Assembly: GCA_028820935.1 (NCBI GenBank)
Contig: JAPPHZ010000045.1
Span: forward strand, 62,001-126,000
DNA length: 64,000 bases
From: a bacterium
Lineage (GTDB): Bacteria; Actinomycetota; Acidimicrobiia; Spongiisociales; Spongiisociaceae
Direction of reading: 5' to 3'
Shown here: positions 32,988-41,336 of the stretch, one piece after another
How the letters are laid out: every line of letters begins with the position of its first letter
Numbering within the stretch: position 1 is the stretch's first letter
Notes under the pieces: generated by a model
Seen by the model: only the letters and a program-made list of their open reading frames with translations
Told to the model about the DNA's origin: nothing
Database searches by the model: none
Program-made: the position numbers and the translations under genes

Positions 32988-33896
32988 TCAACCCGCCAGG
33001 CGCTGCCCGGCCGGGTTGACCCTCGTGTCTGCCGAACCCAAGCCGAGGATGAGGCATAACCGTTCGGTGTCGTAGAGATCCTGAAGGGGTCGGTTCTGGA
33101 GGACCTCCATCCCTTCGGAGGCCAGATCACCCCGGTCCCAGAAGTAGTCGCGGCTGACCTTCGCGCCGAGCTCCTGAACCCCTTCCATAATGTCGGAGAG
33201 CTGCAGCTCCACCATGTGCCGTTCATCGCCCAGTCCGACCGCGAGGTTCTCCGCCCTCATACCGATCCGTCGCAGCAACTCGGCCCGTTGCAGCACCGTG
33301 AGCGCGGCCCCGAGAGTGACCCGGCCCGACGCCTCGAGCCTGTCCAGAAACGTCTCCGCCTCGGCCAAGCGGCCCCTGAACCGCTCCAACGTCTGGATCT
33401 CCTGGTTGATACGCACCATGAGTTCGGTGGCGCTCCGGAGCGGCTGCTTCCGGTGACCGTAGAAGACGAAACCCTGCCTCCGCTCCTCGCTGATGGCGAT
33501 CACGGGGCACCCCGTGGACCGGGCCAGGCGCTCGGCCGTGCGGAACCGGGCACCTGTCTCCTCCGTCGCGATGGCGGGATCGGGAAGCATGTGGACGTTG
33601 GCTCGCAGTATCTGCTTCACGTCTGAATCCACGATGATCGCCCCGTCCATCTTGGCGAGCTCGGCGAGCATCGCAGGCGTGAAGTCGGCGTCCCGGAGAG
33701 CGATTCCTCCGGCGGCGATCTTCTCGATGTGCGGACCCGACCCGACCACCACGAGCGCGCCGTTGCCCTGCTGGATTATCCGTTCCACCGCGGTGCGGAT
33801 GCCCGTTCCGGGCGCCATACGCGACAGCACATCGAGGAATTCCTGGTCCTCGGTCTCCCACCTCCTGGGGGATCGGCGGTCAAGCATTGAAACCAT
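32988..33896 (-). CDS. disA: DisA-like diadenylate cyclase lacking the HhH domain
   Basis: Makes c-di-AMP from two ATP. Residues about 20-150 are the DAC domain, with DGA in KMDGAIIVDS and the following GARFRTAERLA, where the family motif is GTRHRTAER, so the histidine of RHR is Phe here. A helical linker follows (about 155-270), including ELMVRINQEIQTLERFRGRL. The protein stops at 302 residues at NPAGQRLAG, where other DisA proteins have PRGYRLL and then a helix-hairpin-helix DNA-binding domain of about 60 residues. The start is GTG/ATG near 33896 (MLDRR at 33887 is also possible). It is first in the disA-carD-ispD-ispF run. Confidence 0.85.
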   Translation of the reverse strand: MVSMLDRRSPRRWETEDQEFLDVLSRMAPGTGIRTAVERIIQQGNGALVVVGSGPHIEKIAAGGIALRDADFTPAMLAELAKMDGAIIVDSDVKQILRANVHMLPDPAIATEETGARFRTAERLARSTGCPVIAISEERRQGFVFYGHRKQPLRSATELMVRINQEIQTLERFRGRLAEAETFLDRLEASGRVTLGAALTVLQRAELLRRIGMRAENLAVGLGDERHMVELQLSDIMEGVQELGAKVSRDYFWDRGDLASEGMEVLQNRPLQDLYDTERLCLILGLGSADTRVNPAGQRLAG

Positions 33897-34141
33897 CCAC
33901 GCGCAGGTTACAGGGATACGACGCGGTGTGGCACGTCCAAGCAGTGAAGTTCGGGATCACCGGCGATCTCCGGTACGGAAAATCCTCCAGAGTCCGATCG
34001 CAACCAGACCCGCCAGTACGGATCCGGCCAGTTCCGAACCGATCGTCCATGGCTCGACCTCGCGGATGGCAAACTGGACCAGAGTCCCGCGCGCGGCAAC
34101 TAACATCGTGCGGGAGTGTAGTTACATAACCAGAAAGGTCC
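33897..34141. promoter_or_regulatory. divergent intergenic region between disA and the zinc-ribbon gene
   Basis: A 245-bp gap with no open frame that I can support. The right end is relatively AT-rich (TAGTTACATAACC, 34119-34131) and is followed by AGAAAGG, the ribosome binding site of the plus-strand gene. Promoters for both directions should lie here, but I see no convincing -35/-10 pair. Confidence 0.3.
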
Positions 34142-35059
34142 GTGTTGAGCGACCGCGACCGGAACGGATCCAGGGGATTTCCACCTGACGAGGGCGACCC
34201 GCTCGGCAACATCAGCTTCGAGGAGTTCCAGCTGAGGGAGCCATCGAGTTGGGAAGAGGCCGAGTACCGGCCGAGCATGGAAGCCGAGTCGCACCTGACC
34301 TGCCCCTCCTGCTTCTCCCAGCAGTCCCCGACCAACCGTCACTGCCAGGAGTGCGGCGCACGCCTGGGTAGGCGGAGAATCGCGGTGGCGCCCATGCCGA
34401 TACGGTCGGTGACGGCGGGCAACCGGGCGGTCCGGGTGATCATCACCGGGGTGGCGTTCGTCGTCATTCTCGCCCTGATAATTCAAGCGATGAGGGGTGG
34501 CGATGACGAGCCGGGCGCCGGGCCTGACGAGACCACCGCCGCCACCGAGGCCACCGAACCAACCATGGTCCTGGGACCTCTCGAGGAGATCACCCCCATC
34601 TCCATCACCTGCTCCAGCGAGTACAACGCCGGGCTGGCGTGCGAGAACCTGATCGACGGCGAGGAGACCTATTGGAACGATGCGAGCCGGAGGGGTGAGG
34701 ACGCCCGCATAACCGTGACCTTCGTGAACCCCGTGGCGCTGGAGCAGGTCCAGATCATCAACGTCAACAACCTCGAGAAGTTCCGGCGCAACTACCGGGT
34801 GCGCGACGTGGAGATCTTCGCCGACGACTTCCCCGGGGTGCCGTTCGTGGACGACATACCGGACGCGAACGACCGGCCCCATGGCATCCCCACGACCACC
34901 AACCACACCAGCGTTCTGGAGATCCGCGTCACGTCCACATGGCCTTCGGAGGCCCTGGGCGGGGAAGCCTTCGACGAACTGGCTATCCAGGAGATCAAGT
35001 TCTGGGGCCGGGTACAGGACACCAGTGCCACGGAGCTGGTCGGCGCCACGTCCGGGTGA
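34142..35059 (+). CDS. zinc-ribbon, single-pass membrane protein with discoidin-like (NADase-type glycan-binding) domain
   Basis: A 305-residue protein in three parts. An N-terminal zinc ribbon (CPSCFSQQSPTNRHCQECG, near residues 58-76) lies in the cytoplasm. A membrane helix (about 99-118) follows, then a Thr/Glu/Pro-rich spacer. The extracytoplasmic domain (about 155-300) has galactose-binding-like strand pattern, from CENLIDGEETYWNDASRRGE to EIKFWGRVQD. Such zinc-ribbon plus discoidin proteins occur widely in actinobacteria and may sense envelope glycans. Start GTG 34142 or TTG 34145; the latter has better spacing from AGAAAGG. Its stop overlaps the P450 ATG. Confidence 0.75.
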   Translation: MLSDRDRNGSRGFPPDEGDPLGNISFEEFQLREPSSWEEAEYRPSMEAESHLTCPSCFSQQSPTNRHCQECGARLGRRRIAVAPMPIRSVTAGNRAVRVIITGVAFVVILALIIQAMRGGDDEPGAGPDETTAATEATEPTMVLGPLEEITPISITCSSEYNAGLACENLIDGEETYWNDASRRGEDARITVTFVNPVALEQVQIINVNNLEKFRRNYRVRDVEIFADDFPGVPFVDDIPDANDRPHGIPTTTNHTSVLEIRVTSTWPSEALGGEAFDELAIQEIKFWGRVQDTSATELVGATSG

Positions 35060-36279
35060 TGGCCCGGTTCTTCGACCCGGCCGATCCCGACTTCATCGCT
35101 GATCCCTACCCGACGCTGAACGCACTGCGGGAGCGAGGACCCCTGCACTACGACGACGGGTTCGACATCTGGTTGGTCCCCCGGCACCAGGATGTCCGGA
35201 CGGTCCAGCTCGACCGCCGGTTGGGCCGGGTGAAGGACGGCCATGCCCGCCCGCTCGACCTTCGCCCCATCCGGGAACTTGGCCTGGAGGGATGGGAACC
35301 TTACTACCAGACGGAACGCCACTCGTTGCTGATGCTGGAGCCTCCCGAGCACACGCGTATCCGCGTCCTGATCAACCGCGCCTTCACCCCGCGGCGAGTT
35401 CGGGAGCTTCGCGAGCCGATTTGCTCCATCGCCGATCGCCTGCTGGAGGCCCTACGCGACCGGGACACCATCGATCTGCTGGCCGACTACGCCCAGCCTT
35501 ACTCGGTGCGGGTGATAGCCACGCTCCTGGGAGCACCAGTGGAGGACGCCGACCTGATGCTCGACTGGTCCCACGCCATCGTCAAGATGTACGAGCTCCA
35601 TTGCACCCGTGAGCAGGCGGAAGCCGCCATCGACGCGTCCGTGGAGTTCCTGGCCTGGGCGTCGGCGCTCATCACGTCCCGGCGCGCCGACCCCAAGGAT
35701 GACCTGATCACCGCCATGTGCCTTGCAGAGACGGACGACGGCGGCCTGACCGACGCCGAGATCGCCTCCACCGTGATCCTGCTGCTCAACGCCGGTCACG
35801 AGGCGACGGTAAACACCATGGGCAACGGGATCGTGGCGGCGATGAACCATGGGCGAGCCTGGGAGCGGCTGGCCCGCCGGGAGGTGGCGCCGGTGGTGGC
35901 CATCGAGGAGATGATGCGCTTCGACCCGCCGCTCCAGATGTTCGAGCGCTACGTGCTGGAGGACGGCGTCGAGGTGGCCGGGACCGTGCTGCCCAAGGGC
36001 GAGAAGGTCGCGGTCCTGTTCGGGGCGGCCAATCGTGATCCCCGCCGGTACGAGGACCCGGATACCTTCCGGGTGGACCGGGGTGACGCGGATCACATCA
36101 CGTTCGGGGCCGGCGTCCATCACTGCATCGGGGCGCCGCTGGCGCGCCTGGAACTGGAGATCGCGCTCGATCGCCTGATCGACACGTTCCCCGAGGCCTC
36201 GCTGGTGGATCAGCCGGTCCGGGAGGACGGCTTCGCCATCCGCGGATACCAATCCGTCAATCTGTCAACCGGGAGCTGA
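35059..36279 (+). CDS. cytochrome P450
   Basis: A 406-residue soluble bacterial P450 monooxygenase. The I-helix is NAGHEATVN, the K-helix ExxR is EEMMR, and the heme-ligand loop is FGAGVHHCIGAPLARLELE, with the axial cysteine. The N terminus FFDPADPDFIADPYP is typical of class I P450s that take electrons from a ferredoxin. No ferredoxin or reductase gene is adjacent. ATG 35059 sits in a TGATG overlap with the previous stop. Substrate unknown. Confidence 0.95.
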   Translation: MARFFDPADPDFIADPYPTLNALRERGPLHYDDGFDIWLVPRHQDVRTVQLDRRLGRVKDGHARPLDLRPIRELGLEGWEPYYQTERHSLLMLEPPEHTRIRVLINRAFTPRRVRELREPICSIADRLLEALRDRDTIDLLADYAQPYSVRVIATLLGAPVEDADLMLDWSHAIVKMYELHCTREQAEAAIDASVEFLAWASALITSRRADPKDDLITAMCLAETDDGGLTDAEIASTVILLLNAGHEATVNTMGNGIVAAMNHGRAWERLARREVAPVVAIEEMMRFDPPLQMFERYVLEDGVEVAGTVLPKGEKVAVLFGAANRDPRRYEDPDTFRVDRGDADHITFGAGVHHCIGAPLARLELEIALDRLIDTFPEASLVDQPVREDGFAIRGYQSVNLSTGS

Positions 36280-36282
36280 GCC

Positions 36283-37209
36283 ATGCGGATGATCATCGAC
36301 ACCGATACCGCCTCTGACGACGCGGTCGCCCTGGCGATGGCCCTCAACCACCCCGACGTGGACGTGGTGGCGATGACGACAGTGGCAGGTAACTGCTCGC
36401 TGGAGGACACCACCCGGAACGCCCTCTACACCGCCGAACTGTGCGGATCCTCCGTGCCCGTCTATGCGGGCGCCGACCGTCCCCTGCTGGTGAAGGCTCG
36501 CCCGGCTACCTGGTTCCACGGGATGGACGGGCTCGGCGACCAGGGATACCCGCCCCCGTCCCGCTCCGCCGAGCAGGAGGACGGCGTCAGCGCCCTCATC
36601 AACCACATACGGGGCAATCCCGGCTCCACCCTGGTCACCCTCGGGCCCCTCACCAACGTCGCCCTCGCCCTGGCGCAGGCGCCCGACATCGTGGACCTGG
36701 TGGGCCGCTGCGTGGTCATGGGAGGCACCGCCAACAAGGTCGGCAACGTCACCCCCGCGGCGGAGTTCAACCTGTGGTTCGATCCCCACGCCGCCCGGAT
36801 GGTCTTCGCCTCCGGCCTTCCGATCGAGATGGTCGGCTGGGAGATCTGTCGCGGCGAGGCCGGCCTGGACCCCACCGAGCAGGCCGCGCTCCGAGCGCTG
36901 GACACTCCCCTGGCCCACTTCTTCCTCGACTGCAACTCCACTGCCATCGAGTCCGCCCGCCGGCAGTCGGGCACCGACCGGCTGGAGCTCCCCGACCCGA
37001 CCGCCATGGCGGTGGCGATCGACCAGGGCAGGGTTGTGACCCGAAGCTCCCGCCACTACGTGGAAATCGAGGCGGAGAGCGCGCTGACCAGGGGAATGTC
37101 GGTTGTCGACTCCCTGGACGTAACGGGAAGGCCTGCCAACGTCGAAGTAGTCAGCGCCATCGACAACGACCGCTTCAAGCAGATGATCTTCGAGGCAGCC
37201 GGCGCCTAG
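36283..37209 (+). CDS. inosine/uridine-preferring nucleoside hydrolase
   Basis: A 308-residue N-ribohydrolase that releases the base from ribonucleosides. The calcium-binding signature IDTDTASDDAVAL lies at the very N terminus, and the Ca/ribose residues in VMGGTANKVGNVTPAAEFN and the NLW segment follow. It begins three bases after the P450 stop, but its logical partner is the nucleoside ABC importer at 38929-44976. The TAG stop shares the palindrome CTAG with the stop of the convergent gene. Confidence 0.93.
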   Translation: MRMIIDTDTASDDAVALAMALNHPDVDVVAMTTVAGNCSLEDTTRNALYTAELCGSSVPVYAGADRPLLVKARPATWFHGMDGLGDQGYPPPSRSAEQEDGVSALINHIRGNPGSTLVTLGPLTNVALALAQAPDIVDLVGRCVVMGGTANKVGNVTPAAEFNLWFDPHAARMVFASGLPIEMVGWEICRGEAGLDPTEQAALRALDTPLAHFFLDCNSTAIESARRQSGTDRLELPDPTAMAVAIDQGRVVTRSSRHYVEIEAESALTRGMSVVDSLDVTGRPANVEVVSAIDNDRFKQMIFEAAGA

Positions 37210-37730
37210 CCCTGTTCACATCCAGCGAGCAGGTCTTCCAGCCATCTCCGCTGCCGTTCGCCGAGCCGCTCCTCTGGAAAGACCGACTCCACCAGAGCCT
37301 CCACCTGTCCGGCGTCGGAGAGGCCCGTCCTGGAGAGGAGCTGCCGGACGTCCGTCACATCGCTAGATCGGGCCGCCCTCACCTTCATCGCCAGCAGGTG
37401 CTCGGGTGACGCTGCCATGACCTTCAAGGCTGGATGGTCGAATACCACATTGCTGTGCCGATCCGGTGCCGTGGGTAGGTAGGGCGTGGCTTGCTCCTTG
37501 AGCCAGGTGCTCGGCCATCCTCGGGCGCGGGCTATGTCGCGCACGGCTTCGATCACCGAGCCATGCCCTTCGATGATCGCGGCGTCGATGTCGCGGGTCA
37601 GCTTGTCGCTGTCGTAGGCCAATGCCATCGCAGCCCCGCCGACTATGTAAATGCGCCCTGTCGCTCCTCGGGCTCGAAGCCTTTCGGCCAGTTCGGACAG
37701 GGCGGCGCGGAGTTGGGCCTCGGTGAGCAT
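37206..37730 (-). CDS. nucleotidyltransferase-fold protein (DUF6036/AbiEii-like), possible toxin
   Basis: A 174-residue protein with the minimal nucleotidyltransferase signature IYIVGGAAMALAYDSDKLTRDIDAAI: a Gly-Gly loop, then an Asp-x-Asp pair. A helical region follows (LLAMKVRAARSSDVTDVRQLL), as in DUF6036 and AbiEii/MenT-type proteins. Many relatives are toxins or DNA-linked enzymes encoded beside a small partner gene, and here the partner ends five bases upstream. The ATG at 37730 (MLTEAQL) is used; a GTG-initiated longer form to 37769 overlaps the partner. Confidence 0.75.
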   Translation of the reverse strand: MLTEAQLRAALSELAERLRARGATGRIYIVGGAAMALAYDSDKLTRDIDAAIIEGHGSVIEAVRDIARARGWPSTWLKEQATPYLPTAPDRHSNVVFDHPALKVMAASPEHLLAMKVRAARSSDVTDVRQLLSRTGLSDAGQVEALVESVFPEERLGERQRRWLEDLLAGCEQG

Positions 37731-37735
37731 CCCCG

Positions 37736-38173
37736 CTAGACGACCTCCATCTCCCAGGCGGGGAACCATATGCCATGGGCCTCGAAAGCGGCGGGGGTAG
37801 TGAGGATCGTGGCCGCCCGTTCCCGCGAGAAACGTCGCCCCGCGTACCAGAACGACCGCAAGTGGCGCTCCTTGGCAAACACCCAGTCGGGGGCTGGGAT
37901 GCCGGCGTGGTAGCAGAGGTGCTCGGTGTAGGCGGCGAGAAAGGCGTCCCAGCGGGGGTCGAAGAGCTCCGGCTCGCAGGCCACCAGCAGCTTGCGATCC
38001 TCCGGGCCCGCGTGCTGGAAGACCATCCCGAAGTCGTGCAGCACGATCCGCAACCGGAAGTCGTCATCAGATTCCCGCAGCACCGGCACGTAGCTATCCA
38101 GCGTGTTGGCGGCGATGGTCACGTCCACACTGCTACCCGGATCAGCTGGTACCTGCTCCAAAGCGTCAACCAT
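37736..38173 (-). CDS. hypothetical partner of the nucleotidyltransferase
   Basis: A 145-residue protein of unrecognised fold. No membrane segment. It has a middle rich in aromatics (AFLAAYTEHLCYHAGIPAPDW) and the C-terminal pattern TPAAFEAHGIWFPAWEMEV. It is transcribed first, with five bases to the nucleotidyltransferase, as in two-gene toxin-antitoxin units. A start at ATG 38173 (MVDALEQVPADP) gives the family-like length; the frame is open upstream to 38251. Whether it is an antitoxin or a DNA-binding adaptor cannot be seen. Confidence 0.6.
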   Translation of the reverse strand: MVDALEQVPADPGSSVDVTIAANTLDSYVPVLRESDDDFRLRIVLHDFGMVFQHAGPEDRKLLVACEPELFDPRWDAFLAAYTEHLCYHAGIPAPDWVFAKERHLRSFWYAGRRFSRERAATILTTPAAFEAHGIWFPAWEMEVV

Positions 38174-38308
38174 GGTGTGAGAGTAACGACCCGAACCGCC
38201 TGTTTTGGGCGAAGTACACACACCGGAGGCCATCCCGAACCGAGTCAACACCAGCCGGACGGTCGCCCCGGGAGATGCGGCGAACCGAATAAAGGGACCT
38301 CATTTACC

Positions 38309-38563
38309 ATGTGGCCCATGGCCCGTCGTGAAGTCCTGGTACAGCTCGATGACAGCCTCGTGCACCAGCTGGACCGCTTGGCCAAGGCATCGGGCACCAA
38401 CCGTTCCGAGCTCGTGCGCCGTGGAGCACGGGCGGTCATCGCAGCCGAGGAAGCCGCGGCCGCCGACCGTGAACTGGCCGCGGCCTACCGGCGCCTACCT
38501 CCGGATGGGGCGCTCGTGCGATCAGCAGCCCGGCTCGCAGCCCGAACCATCCCCGAGTGGTAG
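38309..38563 (+). CDS. ribbon-helix-helix antitoxin (MazE/CopG type)
   Basis: An 84-residue protein. The N-terminal RHH fold (REVLVQLDDSLVHQLDRLA, then SGTNRSELVRRGARAVI) binds operator DNA as a dimer. The C-terminal 35 residues (AAADRELAAAYRRLPPDGAL to IPEW) are the toxin-binding tail. ATG 38309 has AAAGGGA about 11 bases upstream; ATG 38318 is a second option. The stop TAG is immediately followed by the GTG of the MazF-like gene. Confidence 0.88.
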   Translation: MWPMARREVLVQLDDSLVHQLDRLAKASGTNRSELVRRGARAVIAAEEAAAADRELAAAYRRLPPDGALVRSAARLAARTIPEW

Positions 38564-38887
38564 GTGGTTTCGAGAAACGAGATCTACTGGGCAGATCTCG
38601 GTCCACCTGCCGGACGGCGACCCGTGTGCGTGGTCACGCGGAATGCAGCGGCCGCGGTGCTCACCTCTGTCAGGTGCGCGCCCATCACCCGTACCGTGCG
38701 GGGTATCAGGTCGGAAGTAGAGGTAGGTCCGGAAGAAGGACTACCCGAACCCTGTGCAGTCAACTGCGACAGCCTCATCACTGTGCCAATCTCGTGTCTC
38801 GACTCCAGTCCGGTGGGACGGCTTGGTGAGTTCAAGAGGGCCGTGTTGGATCGGGCTCTGCGCTACGCCCTCGACATCCAGTATTGA
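38564..38887 (+). CDS. MazF/PemK-family mRNA interferase toxin
   Basis: A 107-residue single-domain RNase toxin. Family landmarks are EIYWADLGPPAGRRPVCVV at the start (substrate-loop Arg-Pro-Val), SVRCAPITRTVR in strand 3, and the final GRLGEFKRAVLDRALRYAL helix. It starts on GTG directly after the antitoxin stop, so expression is coupled. Cleavage specificity cannot be predicted. Confidence 0.9.
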   Translation: MVSRNEIYWADLGPPAGRRPVCVVTRNAAAAVLTSVRCAPITRTVRGIRSEVEVGPEEGLPEPCAVNCDSLITVPISCLDSSPVGRLGEFKRAVLDRALRYALDIQY

Positions 38888-38928
38888 TCGTGGTGGCAAC
38901 GGTCAAGTGGACCGCTGACCACTGAGGC

Positions 38929-40212
38929 CTATGTCTCGCCCTTGCGGAAGGGGAGGCCGTCGGCGGCGGGTGGGCGGAGGCGGGAGGTGGCGAACAGCAG
39001 CACCACGAGGACCGCGATGTGGGGGGTGATGGCCGGTAGCTGGTTGGGCACGCTGGTGGAGTTCATGTACCAGAAGCCGACCGCGATCGCCACGACGGCC
39101 AGCTGCAGAGTCCCGGTGTATCCCTTCCGCTTCAGGATGCGCCACAGCAGCAGCAGGGCGATGGCGAGCACCACCAGCAGCAGCAGTCCGTGGGCGGCGT
39201 TCTCGTCCCGGAGGCGCAGGGTCTCGGTGAAACCGAAGAGCAGCGCCCCGCGGGCCGTTCCGATCGGGTTCCAGTTGCCGAAGATCATGGTCGCCAACCC
39301 GATGTAGCCCTTCCCCTGGGTCTGGCCCTCCTTGTACAGCCCGGACAGCTGGATCGCCAGGAAGCCGCCCCCGAGGCCGGCCAGGAAGCCGCTGATCACC
39401 ACGCCGTAGTACTTGTACTTGTAGACGTTGACGCCCAACGAGTCGGCTGCGTGCGGGTGCTCGCCGCAGCTGCGCAGCCGTAGCCCGAAACTGGTCTTCC
39501 ACAGGACGAGTATGGCTATGGGCAGGGCCAGGTAGGCGATGAGGGTGAGCCATGACATCTGGAACATGAAGCCGCGCAGTATCCCGGCCAGGTCCGAGAT
39601 GAAGAAGATGCTGCCGCTCTCTATCGCCCCTAGGACGTCCGGGCTCTCCCAACCGAAGATCGTGCCGCCCGCCAGGACGGGCAGGGTGAAGTCGCTCACG
39701 CCGGAAATGGTCGGGGACTGGGTGATCGAGCCTCCGCGATCCGAGAAGTGCAGGTCGGACAGGAACCGGGTCAGGCCGGGAGCCATCAGGTTGATGGCGA
39801 CCCCGGCGATTATGTGATCCACGTTGAATCCGACCGCGGCCACCGCCATGACGAGGCCTCCCATGGCGCCCGCCACGGCCGCGAGGAGCATCCCGAACCA
39901 GGGGCCGCCGATCATGGTCCCGAAGGCCCCGAACCAGGTACCCAGGATCAACATCCCCTCCAGGCCGATATTGACCACCCCGGAGCGTTCCGAGAAGATC
40001 CCGCCCAGTCCGGCCATGAGGATCGGAACCGACCAGGCCAGGGCGATGGCCCACGTCCCGCTCGAAGTCAGGTCGTCCGTAGGCAGGGAGGCGAACTGCT
40101 GGGTGGAGGCGAGCAGGAGCACCGCGCCCAACCCGTAGACGATCCAGCGGCGATTGCCGCTCACGAGGTTCGCCCCGAGACTCATCGCTGGTCGCTCGCG
40201 CAGGGCACTCAA
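38929..40212 (-). CDS. nucleoside-type ABC transporter permease (NupQ/YufQ-like)
   Basis: A 427-residue BPD_transp_2 permease with about ten hydrophobic helices. The family motifs are GGIFSERSGVVNIGLEGMLI near residue 70 and SLGVNVYKYKYYGVVISGFLAGLGG in the second half, followed by GYIGLATMIFGNW. It is longer than most NupQ proteins because of an extra segment before the second half and a C-terminal tail with two to three helices. It is last in the importer operon and overlaps the other permease by 4 bases. Confidence 0.9.
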   Translation of the reverse strand: MSALRERPAMSLGANLVSGNRRWIVYGLGAVLLLASTQQFASLPTDDLTSSGTWAIALAWSVPILMAGLGGIFSERSGVVNIGLEGMLILGTWFGAFGTMIGGPWFGMLLAAVAGAMGGLVMAVAAVGFNVDHIIAGVAINLMAPGLTRFLSDLHFSDRGGSITQSPTISGVSDFTLPVLAGGTIFGWESPDVLGAIESGSIFFISDLAGILRGFMFQMSWLTLIAYLALPIAILVLWKTSFGLRLRSCGEHPHAADSLGVNVYKYKYYGVVISGFLAGLGGGFLAIQLSGLYKEGQTQGKGYIGLATMIFGNWNPIGTARGALLFGFTETLRLRDENAAHGLLLLVVLAIALLLLWRILKRKGYTGTLQLAVVAIAVGFWYMNSTSVPNQLPAITPHIAVLVVLLFATSRLRPPAADGLPFRKGET

Positions 40213-41336
40213 GTGTCGGCCTCCTCGGCTCCCGCGACAGCGGGGCTCTCGACCTGTGCGGACGCGGCCGCCGCGGCCTCGATCCTCCTGCGTCGCTGGG
40301 CGAGCGCGTAGGCGATCACGGCGAACAGGATGATCACCGCCACCATGATCGTGACGATCTCGCGCGGGGCGTCACCACGGACCTCCAGCACGCCCGACGC
40401 CCGCTCCAGCCATCCGAACGCCAATGCCGCCACCGCCGCCCCCACCGCGTGGTTGCGCCCCAGCAGCGCCACCGCGATCCCGGCGAAGCCCAGCCCCTGC
40501 GGGAACCGGAGGCTGTAGAAGTGCTGGTCTCCGAGCAGGTCCGCCATACCGACCATCCCGGCCACCGCCCCGCTGAGCAGCATGGCCAGGACGATGGTCC
40601 GCTTGGGCGGCACGCCGCTCGCCTCGGCGGCCCACGGGTTGGCGCCGGTGGCCCGCAGGTCGTATCCGAGCCGGGAGCGGTTGATGATGAGGTGGTACGC
40701 GACGCCCACCAGCGCCGCCACCAGGATGAAGCCGGTCAGTTCGACGCGCTTGATCTCGCGGGTCACCAACTCGACGATCGGGTTGAGGCTGGGGAACCAA
40801 CCGGTGGTGGCGATGTCACCCAGGCGGGTGTCGAGCGACTCCGACTCGATCTTCCACCGGCCCAGCAGGAACGACACCACCCCGGAGACCGCGATGGCGT
40901 TGAGCATGATGGTGGAAATGACCTCATGGACGTTCCGGGTCACCTTCATCCAGCCCGCCAGCCCGGCCCAGGCCGCCCCCACGATCATCGCCGTCAGCAG
41001 GATGATGGCGATGTGGAGCGGCGGGAAGAGCGAGCCCACGCCGGCTCCGACATAGGCGGCGAAGAACGCCGCCAGGATGTACTGGCCCTCCACGCCGATC
41101 TGGAAGAGGTTCATCCGCATGGCGATGGCGAAGGCGATGCCCGATAGGTAGAGCGGGGTCGCCCGGTTGAACGACTCGATGACCGTCTCCAGCCGGCTGC
41201 CGTACTCCCATATGTTGCCGAAGGCCACGAGCGGATCAGCCCCCGACACCAGCAGAACGAGCGCCGCCACCAGGAGCGCCAGCCCCACCGCGGCCAATGG
41301 CGGCCCTACCACACGGCGCACACCGGTCCAGCTCAC
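40209..41336 (-). CDS. nucleoside-type ABC transporter permease (NupP/YufP-like)
   Basis: A 375-residue BPD_transp_2 permease. Typical sequences are LYLSGIAFAIAMRMNLFQIGVEGQ and VISTIMLNAIAVSGVVSFLL; the conserved coupling region is ATGANPWAAEASGVPPKR. The C terminus is a short Ala-rich tail. Start GTG/ATG overlaps the ATPase stop by 4 bases. With the adjacent permease it forms the heterodimeric pore. Confidence 0.9.
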   Translation of the reverse strand: MSWTGVRRVVGPPLAAVGLALLVAALVLLVSGADPLVAFGNIWEYGSRLETVIESFNRATPLYLSGIAFAIAMRMNLFQIGVEGQYILAAFFAAYVGAGVGSLFPPLHIAIILLTAMIVGAAWAGLAGWMKVTRNVHEVISTIMLNAIAVSGVVSFLLGRWKIESESLDTRLGDIATTGWFPSLNPIVELVTREIKRVELTGFILVAALVGVAYHLIINRSRLGYDLRATGANPWAAEASGVPPKRTIVLAMLLSGAVAGMVGMADLLGDQHFYSLRFPQGLGFAGIAVALLGRNHAVGAAVAALAFGWLERASGVLEVRGDAPREIVTIMVAVIILFAVIAYALAQRRRRIEAAAAASAQVESPAVAGAEEADT

